Shown: positions 6,901 to 11,429 of the stretch, piece by piece
Numbering within the stretch: position 1 is the first letter of the stretch
Layout of the letters: each line of letters opens with the position of its first letter
Assembly (NCBI GenBank): GCA_903897205.1
Contig: CAIUAS010000303.1
Location: 1 to 11,429, forward strand
DNA from: an uncultured Gammaproteobacteria bacterium
GTDB lineage: Bacteria; Pseudomonadota; Gammaproteobacteria; CAIUAS01
Length of the DNA stretch: 11,429 bases
Direction: 5' to 3'
The notes under the pieces: model-generated
What the model was told of the DNA's origin: nothing
Databases searched by the model: none
The model's input: the letters and a program-made list of their open reading frames with translations, nothing else
Position numbers and translations under genes: made by a program

Positions 6901-7065
6901 ATCAAGCTAGCAGCATATTACGTAGCTCATTTACCAAAAGCACAAACTATTCGTGATGCAATAATATCAACGGAGGGTATCATACAAAATATTGCCGAGC
7001 CTTATGGCGTAACCAATCAGGAGCGCCTAGAGATTGAACCGCCCCCCATCCTAACCAACACTTAA
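6901..7065 (+). pseudogene. Possible transposase HTH remnant
   Basis: This frame is open for 54 codons between stops and has no start codon. It reads a segment of the form Ile-Arg-Asp-Ala-Ile...Ile-Gln-Asn-Ile-Ala-Glu-Pro-Tyr-Gly-Val-Thr, which resembles the N-terminal helix-turn-helix of IS481/IS3-type transposases (IRxAIxxS...LAxxYGVS). After Tyr-Gly-Val-Thr-Asn-Gln the similarity ends and the frame runs into a proline-rich stretch over the 3' end of the neighbouring gene. I see no terminal inverted repeats or target duplication. If real, it is a decayed fragment; it may be chance. Confidence 0.25.
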
Positions 7066-9504
7066 TTGTGCCAACACCTCCATTTTATAAATTTCCATTG
7101 TTTGCGAATAAGCAACCACCTCCTGCGCCCTGGCCCCGAATCTGCTTTTTTGCATGGCATCGGTCATGCCAAGAAATATCTTTTCAAGCTTCAGCTCAAT
7201 AGCGCGCTTAGTGACTTGATGCAACATTTGCTTATAAACGCCGTGTAATTTAATGTAATTATAGTCAAAACCAACGACCATAAAGCAATAAGTAGTGGGC
7301 GTTTTCAAGCAAGCCCCCATAGCAACGGGTATTTCTCTGTTGTCTTCACCCTCTTTCAAATAAAGCACTAATATTTCCCAGCATGAGGTTTTTAAACATT
7401 CAGAAAAAATATTTTTTGGTAAATCATATACATTGACATCAAAACTATGGTTTTTAACATTTTTGTAAAGCTGATAAAAATAATCTAGTTCTTGCTGCGT
7501 AGGAATACGCGTATTATTATCCAAAATTTCTAGTTTATAGTGCTGTTCTTTGCTTAATACTTCTTCTCTAATAAACCTTCGCTTTTTTTTCGGTAGATCA
7601 TTAAGATAACTGGCATAATCGGAATATTTATTTTCAATAATGTGAACATCAGGTAATGGAGTGCACACATAACCTTGCTGCAGCATCAACTGTTTCATTT
7701 CGTCATCATCTGGCGGTAAATCTCTAAATAAAACAGTAGCTAACTGGCGTTCTTCTTGCTCATCACTCAAATAACTTAATAATATTTTTAAAGCTGCTTG
7801 CCATGCTTTACTTTTATCCAAAAAAAGTGGATTGCCTTCACTGAGCAACGAACCCATTTGTAAAATTTGCGAACTAAAATAATAAGCATCGCCGCGCCGC
7901 AAACGTTCTTGCTCAATTTTTTCAGAAACCGCTCTCGGAGAAAACATATCATCTTTAGATAATGCACTTATAAAAAAACTCAGCAATACTATTTCATCAT
8001 TATTATCTTTCACGATGAAATAATGAAACCTCCAATTATTTTCAGGCTGTTGTGTATTGGAAAATATTTTTTCTAGAAATTGTAAATTTTCCCAAGTAAA
8101 CGCACCTCTATTGCCCAACCGCTCATCCCATATCTCGCGTGGAATAGCTTCAATCGTTATCGCAGATATCAAACGTAGTTTTTCTTTTGATTTTTCCTGC
8201 AAATCAGCTGAACTTGATTTTTCTTTATCAAGAAAATCTTGCTTATTCGGTAATGCGTCACCAAATGTTTTAATAAAATCTAAAGTATATTTATTTTCCT
8301 TTAATGCTAACGGTAAATGATAGCTTATCGCTTGTATTAACTTTTCAATATCAGCATATGTTTGATGCCTATTAATGACAATACGTATTCCTGAACGCTT
8401 GATAGGCACAGCAGGAAAGCCTGCTGAATTAGTATAAAAGCCTTCTTTCATTAAGCGCTGAATCATATTATTAGTCACATGCAGCAAACCTAAACCTATA
8501 AAGCGGATAGGAGTATGATCTTTTGACAACAAAGGAAGATTGTACTTATCGACAAGTTGATTAAAGTACTCTATTTTTTCATATAATTCATTTTGCAAAG
8601 TAGCAATTTCATCTGTCAAGTGAATTTTCGCCGATGCGACAGCGGCACCTAACATAGGCGGCTGCATAGGTCCGGAAAAAATTAAAGTACTACCACAATT
8701 TCTAACTATATTTTTCCATTCTTCATTAGGAAAAATAATAGCTGCGCCACCAGCCGCAAATGCTTTACATAATGATACCGCAACTACCATTTTGGGGTGT
8801 ATATCACGCTGCCCTAAAACATAACCTCTCCCCCGCTTACCTTTCCAACTCATGCCATGCGCATCATCTATATATAAATAAAAATTATCGTATTTATTTA
8901 ATAAACTAATGATATCGTCTATGGGCGCAAAATCACCATACATGCTATAAACCCCATCCGCAAAATACCATATACGTTGAACCCCTTTTTTGCGAAATTC
9001 CTTGATCATATTTTCTAGTGCATCCATGCGGCTATGCGGAATAATTTCGACAGGGCAACCTTTTAAGCGACACTGGCTAGTGGCTAATTGCACACTATGA
9101 TGAACCTGTAAGTCTAATATAAGTGCATCTTGAGGCCCTACTAATACTGGTATGGCCGCTAAATGTCCTAAAGTAGTACTGGCCGAAACTAAAGGATAAG
9201 CCTGAAATAACTCAGCGAGTAATGTTTCTAATTCGAAATACTGTGGCGCTGAAATATAAGCACGGGATGAAGCAAATTGCGTACCATAACGCGTAACCGC
9301 ATCAATCACGCCCGCACGCAACCGTGCATCGAATTCCAACCCCAGATAACTACAAGACCCAAAATTAACCAATGAACAGCCATCCACCTCAATATTGCAA
9401 CCAGCTAATTGCTGACTAGTAACAGACAAATGTATGATTTTCTGCTCGACCGCAGAATTAACCATATTATCTATTATACTTATAAATGGATCTTGGTTTT
9501 TCAT
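7051..9504 (-). CDS. Alpha-oxoamine synthase fused to GNAT/FemAB-like acyltransferase domain (817 aa)
   Basis: Residues 1 to about 400 are a fold-type I PLP enzyme of the alpha-oxoamine synthase family (BioF, KBL, serine palmitoyltransferase, CqsA), which condenses an acyl-thioester with an amino acid and releases CO2. Landmarks are NFGSCSYLGL (47-56), SSRAYISAPQYFELE (79-93), His135/His136 near the cofactor ring, DDAHG (213-217, with Asp214 expected at the pyridine nitrogen), the Schiff-base Lys247 in SLCKAFAAGG, and the C-terminal FPAVP...RIVINRHQTYADI (363-386). Residues of about 400-440 are a charged Lys/Glu/Ser linker. Residues of about 445-817 form a second domain that I read as a GNAT/FemAB-like N-acyltransferase: FRDLPPDDDE (593-602), YLNDLPKKKRRFIREE (633-648), FYQLY (676-680), and a closing helix-strand pair. 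A stand-alone BioF or SPT is about 390-430 residues, so the length itself shows the fusion. AGGAG seven bases before the ATG fixes the start. Divergent ACP and acyl-AMP ligase genes suggest an acyl-ACP substrate. The exact product is unknown. Confidence 0.88.
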   Translation of the reverse strand: MKNQDPFISIIDNMVNSAVEQKIIHLSVTSQQLAGCNIEVDGCSLVNFGSCSYLGLEFDARLRAGVIDAVTRYGTQFASSRAYISAPQYFELETLLAELFQAYPLVSASTTLGHLAAIPVLVGPQDALILDLQVHHSVQLATSQCRLKGCPVEIIPHSRMDALENMIKEFRKKGVQRIWYFADGVYSMYGDFAPIDDIISLLNKYDNFYLYIDDAHGMSWKGKRGRGYVLGQRDIHPKMVVAVSLCKAFAAGGAAIIFPNEEWKNIVRNCGSTLIFSGPMQPPMLGAAVASAKIHLTDEIATLQNELYEKIEYFNQLVDKYNLPLLSKDHTPIRFIGLGLLHVTNNMIQRLMKEGFYTNSAGFPAVPIKRSGIRIVINRHQTYADIEKLIQAISYHLPLALKENKYTLDFIKTFGDALPNKQDFLDKEKSSSADLQEKSKEKLRLISAITIEAIPREIWDERLGNRGAFTWENLQFLEKIFSNTQQPENNWRFHYFIVKDNNDEIVLLSFFISALSKDDMFSPRAVSEKIEQERLRRGDAYYFSSQILQMGSLLSEGNPLFLDKSKAWQAALKILLSYLSDEQEERQLATVLFRDLPPDDDEMKQLMLQQGYVCTPLPDVHIIENKYSDYASYLNDLPKKKRRFIREEVLSKEQHYKLEILDNNTRIPTQQELDYFYQLYKNVKNHSFDVNVYDLPKNIFSECLKTSCWEILVLYLKEGEDNREIPVAMGACLKTPTTYCFMVVGFDYNYIKLHGVYKQMLHQVTKRAIELKLEKIFLGMTDAMQKSRFGARAQEVVAYSQTMEIYKMEVLAQLSVG

Positions 9505-9567
9505 AATAGCGCTCCTAATAACTTAATAGAGTTAACTACATAAATACTATTATTTACAAAGTTTATG

Positions 9568-9596
9568 AGCATATTTTTTATATTGGTTTTTTTCAA
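9568..9596 (-). promoter_or_regulatory. Candidate sigma70 promoter of the oxoamine synthase gene
   Basis: On the minus strand TTGAAA (9591-9596) and TATGCT (9568-9573) are separated by exactly 17 bases. Transcription would begin near 9561, leaving a leader of about 57 bases before the ATG at 9504 that contains the AGGAG site. The -35 matches five of six consensus bases and the -10 four of six. Confidence 0.5.
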
Positions 9597-9615
9597 ATCA
9601 AAAATAATTTTTGAT
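9597..9615. promoter_or_regulatory. Inverted repeat abutting the -35 box, candidate operator
   Basis: ATCAAAAA and TTTTTGAT form perfect eight-base arms around a three-base centre (TAA). The repeat touches the upstream edge of the candidate -35 box of the oxoamine synthase gene, inside the divergent control region. Position and symmetry fit a dimeric regulator's site. It could also be chance in AT-rich DNA. Confidence 0.4.
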
Positions 9616-9737
9616 ATTCAGAAGCCTATATTGACTATAGTATAGAATTTTATATTTACCAAAAAAGCATAAGCCATTCAATACAACTTCAGCTTAGCAA
9701 GCAATATATTTACCCACTATCTTTTTTTAAAGCAGAC

Positions 9738-9764
9738 TATAATTAAATTATAATTTAATATAAT
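9738..9764 (+). promoter_or_regulatory. Three perfect TATAAT boxes within and around an 18-base palindrome upstream of the ACP gene
   Basis: TATAAT occurs exactly at 9738-9743, 9749-9754 and 9759-9764, spaced 11 and 10 bases apart. The perfect palindrome ATTAAATTATAATTTAAT (9742-9759) covers the middle box. No good -35 box accompanies any of them. The first would give a leader of about 25 bases containing the weak AGG ribosome site at 9765-9767; the last would give an almost leaderless transcript. The palindrome could be an operator over the promoter, or an AT-rich melting region. Confidence 0.4.
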
Positions 9765-9774
9765 AGGCTCAAAC

Positions 9775-10077
9775 ATGAATACCACATCAAAATTAGCCAA
9801 CGCTCAAATCAACTCAAAAAAAAACCTGGAAGATATATACCTGCTGCTCAAACATAAATTAGCTCAAGCAACTCATTCTGAGGTCAATACTATTAATCTA
9901 GCCCTCTCTATTTCTGATTATTTGGCGGATTCAGTGAAATTAGTTCGCTTTGCCGCATCTATTTGCGATGAATTAAATATCGACTTTGAACCCGCGCTAT
10001 TAATTGATTTTGAAAATTTGCACGAAATTGCTGACAAGCTTTATACCATGCACATTATGGGAGATAATTTATCATGA
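9775..10077 (+). CDS. Acyl carrier protein (100 aa)
   Basis: The four-helix carrier fold is recognisable from the centre of the protein: an acidic, hydrophobic helix 1 (residues 17-32), then ADSVKLVRFAASICDELNIDF (51-71), where Ser53 of the DSV motif is the expected 4'-phosphopantetheine attachment site and helix II follows. DSL is the more usual form, and DSV is an accepted variant. Residues 78-92 form the last helix. An N-terminal extension of about 16 polar residues precedes the fold, so it is somewhat longer than housekeeping AcpP (about 78 residues). This is a dedicated, not a general, ACP: it overlaps the following acyl-AMP ligase by ATGA (10074-10077), so translation is coupled and the ligase is the likely loader. 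The acyl-ACP would then be the donor for the divergent oxoamine synthase. The start has only a weak AGG site seven bases upstream, which would keep expression modest. Confidence 0.82.
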   Translation: MNTTSKLANAQINSKKNLEDIYLLLKHKLAQATHSEVNTINLALSISDYLADSVKLVRFAASICDELNIDFEPALLIDFENLHEIADKLYTMHIMGDNLS

Positions 10078-11429
10078 CTCTTGTATCCATTTTAAAAGAA
10101 CATTGCAAACAAAAACCTAATCAAATCGTATATACGTTTTTAGAAGCTGATAATGTCACTACTTTAACTTTTGCTGAGTTAGATCAAAAAGCTAGCAGCG
10201 TCGCTGCAAACTTATTAAAACAAGGTGCCCACAAAAGTGATCGCATAATAATCGCCTTACCACAAGGGCTTAATTATTTAACAGCATTTTGGGGATGCCT
10301 CTATGCAGGCTTAATTGCCGTACCTGTGTTGCATTCCATCAATCCTAATCATATTCAAAGAACAGCAACAATTACTCAAGATACACAAGCAAAATTTATT
10401 TTAGCGAATAGTAAAACCATCGCCGCATTCGCAAATATTCAAAATAAGGCGGGCTCTAAAATATTAACAGAAATGAATTATGTTGATATCGAAACCATTA
10501 GCAACAATGAATCTACTATACTATTGGAATTACCTAAACCTGAAGATATTGCATTTCTGCAGTACACCTCTGGCTCTACCAGCCAACCCAAAGGCGTTAT
10601 AGTCAAACATAAAAACTTAACAGCAAATTTGCACTTACTGACAATCGCTATTGAAGTGAACGTTAACTCTCGTTTGGTAAGTTGGTTACCGCTATTTCAC
10701 GATTTGGGATTAATTGGTAAAGCTTTACTAGTTGTTTTTGCTGGCGCTCAGCTATTTCTTATGTCTCCGCTAAATTTTATCAAAAATCCTCTAGTTTGGC
10801 TGGAAACAATCTCTAAATATCAAGGCACGCATAGTTATGCTCCGAACTTTGCTTATGATTTGTGTATAGCCGAATCTCACCAATTATCCGAACGGCAATT
10901 AAATCTTGCTAGCCTGCAATATCTAGTTAATGCTGCAGAACCTATAAGAGCAGATACACTCACTCGCTTTAATGAAATATTTAAAGAATACGGATTTAAT
11001 CCCAATGCTTGGACACCCGGCTATGGCATGGCAGAAGCCACCCTATTTATAACCTGCCGAGCCAGCAAACAATCTGACGTCTCAATCGATACTATTGATA
11101 CGGATAGCCTGAGTCTGGGACAAGCTGTCTTAGCCAGTAAAGACTCTTTAAAAACAAAAAAAATAGTAAATCTTGGCAAATTTCAAATTAACCAAGAATT
11201 AATCATTGTCAATCCTGAAACACTTTGCACGCAAGCTACTAGAAATATAGGTGAAATCTGGGTAAAAGGAGCGCACATTTGCGAAGGATACTGGAACCTG
11301 CCTAAACTGAGTAATGAAACTTTCTTTACTTATACAAAAGACAGCGAAAACGGTCCATGGTTAAGAACAGGGGATTTAGGTTATTTAGATGAAAACGGGG
11401 ATTTATTTATTGTTAGTCGTTATAAAGAT
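10074..11429 (+). CDS. Fatty acyl-AMP ligase / acyl-ACP synthetase, N-terminal 452 residues
   Basis: This is an ANL-superfamily adenylating enzyme, open to the window edge; the C-terminal subdomain is missing from view. It uses ATP to make an acyl-adenylate and should pass the acyl group to the ACP encoded just upstream. Visible motifs are the P-loop-like YTSGSTSQPKG (164-174), WLPLFHDLGLIG (204-215), NAAEPIRADTL (286-296), PGYGMAEATLF (315-325), GEIWVKG (393-399) and WLRTGDLGYL (429-438), with the start of the hinge region at the edge. The HDxGLIG and AEPIR signatures are typical of fatty acyl-AMP ligases that load carrier proteins, as opposed to acyl-CoA synthetases. Whether the FAAL-specific insertion is present would need a structural alignment. 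The start codon overlaps the acp stop, and no separate ribosome site is needed. The gene may be followed by further pathway genes, for example a ketoreductase, outside the window. Confidence 0.88.
   Translation, partial: MTLVSILKEHCKQKPNQIVYTFLEADNVTTLTFAELDQKASSVAANLLKQGAHKSDRIIIALPQGLNYLTAFWGCLYAGLIAVPVLHSINPNHIQRTATITQDTQAKFILANSKTIAAFANIQNKAGSKILTEMNYVDIETISNNESTILLELPKPEDIAFLQYTSGSTSQPKGVIVKHKNLTANLHLLTIAIEVNVNSRLVSWLPLFHDLGLIGKALLVVFAGAQLFLMSPLNFIKNPLVWLETISKYQGTHSYAPNFAYDLCIAESHQLSERQLNLASLQYLVNAAEPIRADTLTRFNEIFKEYGFNPNAWTPGYGMAEATLFITCRASKQSDVSIDTIDTDSLSLGQAVLASKDSLKTKKIVNLGKFQINQELIIVNPETLCTQATRNIGEIWVKGAHICEGYWNLPKLSNETFFTYTKDSENGPWLRTGDLGYLDENGDLFIVSRYKD

Noticed and set aside
7051..9504. 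Calling the gene bioF (biotin synthesis)
   Set aside because: The fused acyltransferase domain, the absence of other bio genes and the ACP/acyl-AMP ligase neighbours argue against a simple biotin role.
1..11429. tRNA, rRNA, CRISPR array, intact insertion sequence
   Set aside because: I found no cloverleaf, no regularly spaced direct repeats with spacers, and no transposase with terminal inverted repeats.

Overview
The window looks like chromosomal DNA of an AT-rich (my estimate is below 40% GC) gammaproteobacterium. The style is that of the host-associated Legionellales/Coxiella-like lineages: low GC, a fused PabB-PabC, a large TPR-repeat protein of effector type, a UPF0149/SEC-C protein, and small secreted hypotheticals. 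This placement is an inference from style and was not tested.

Layout, left to right. Positions 1-165 hold the C-terminal end of a RelE/ParE-type toxin-like protein (+). Positions 277-801 encode a small exported hypothetical protein (-); the better start is internal to the longest open frame. Positions 983-3612 (-) form a compact folate-branch operon read in the order pabB-pabC fusion, pabA, then a 47-codon orphan ORF with a near-perfect Shine-Dalgarno. It converts chorismate plus glutamine to p-aminobenzoate. Positions 3613-4115 are a non-coding stretch with a strong hairpin followed by a T-run upstream of the next gene. Positions 4116-5855 (+) encode a 579-residue TPR-like protein built from an alternating 51/45-residue repeat. 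A hairpin at 5861-5895 separates it from the convergent yecA-like gene at 6008-6742 (-). Positions 6743-7050 are intergenic and include a faint transposase-like HTH remnant.

The most interesting part is 7051-11429. A 817-residue protein on the minus strand joins an alpha-oxoamine synthase (PLP enzyme of the BioF/KBL/serine palmitoyltransferase family) to a C-terminal GNAT/FemAB-like N-acyltransferase domain. Divergently, from a 270-bp AT-rich control region with two inverted repeats, run an acyl carrier protein gene and a translationally coupled fatty acyl-AMP ligase/acyl-ACP synthetase that continues past the window. Together these encode fatty acid activation, carriage on ACP, decarboxylative condensation with an amino acid, and probably N-acylation of the resulting amino-ketone. 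This is the logic of bacterial ceramide (sphingolipid) synthesis as known in Caulobacter, here with condensation and N-acylation apparently on one polypeptide. The product is not determined by the sequence: a sphingoid-type lipid is one reading, and another acylated amino-ketone or a signal molecule is also possible.
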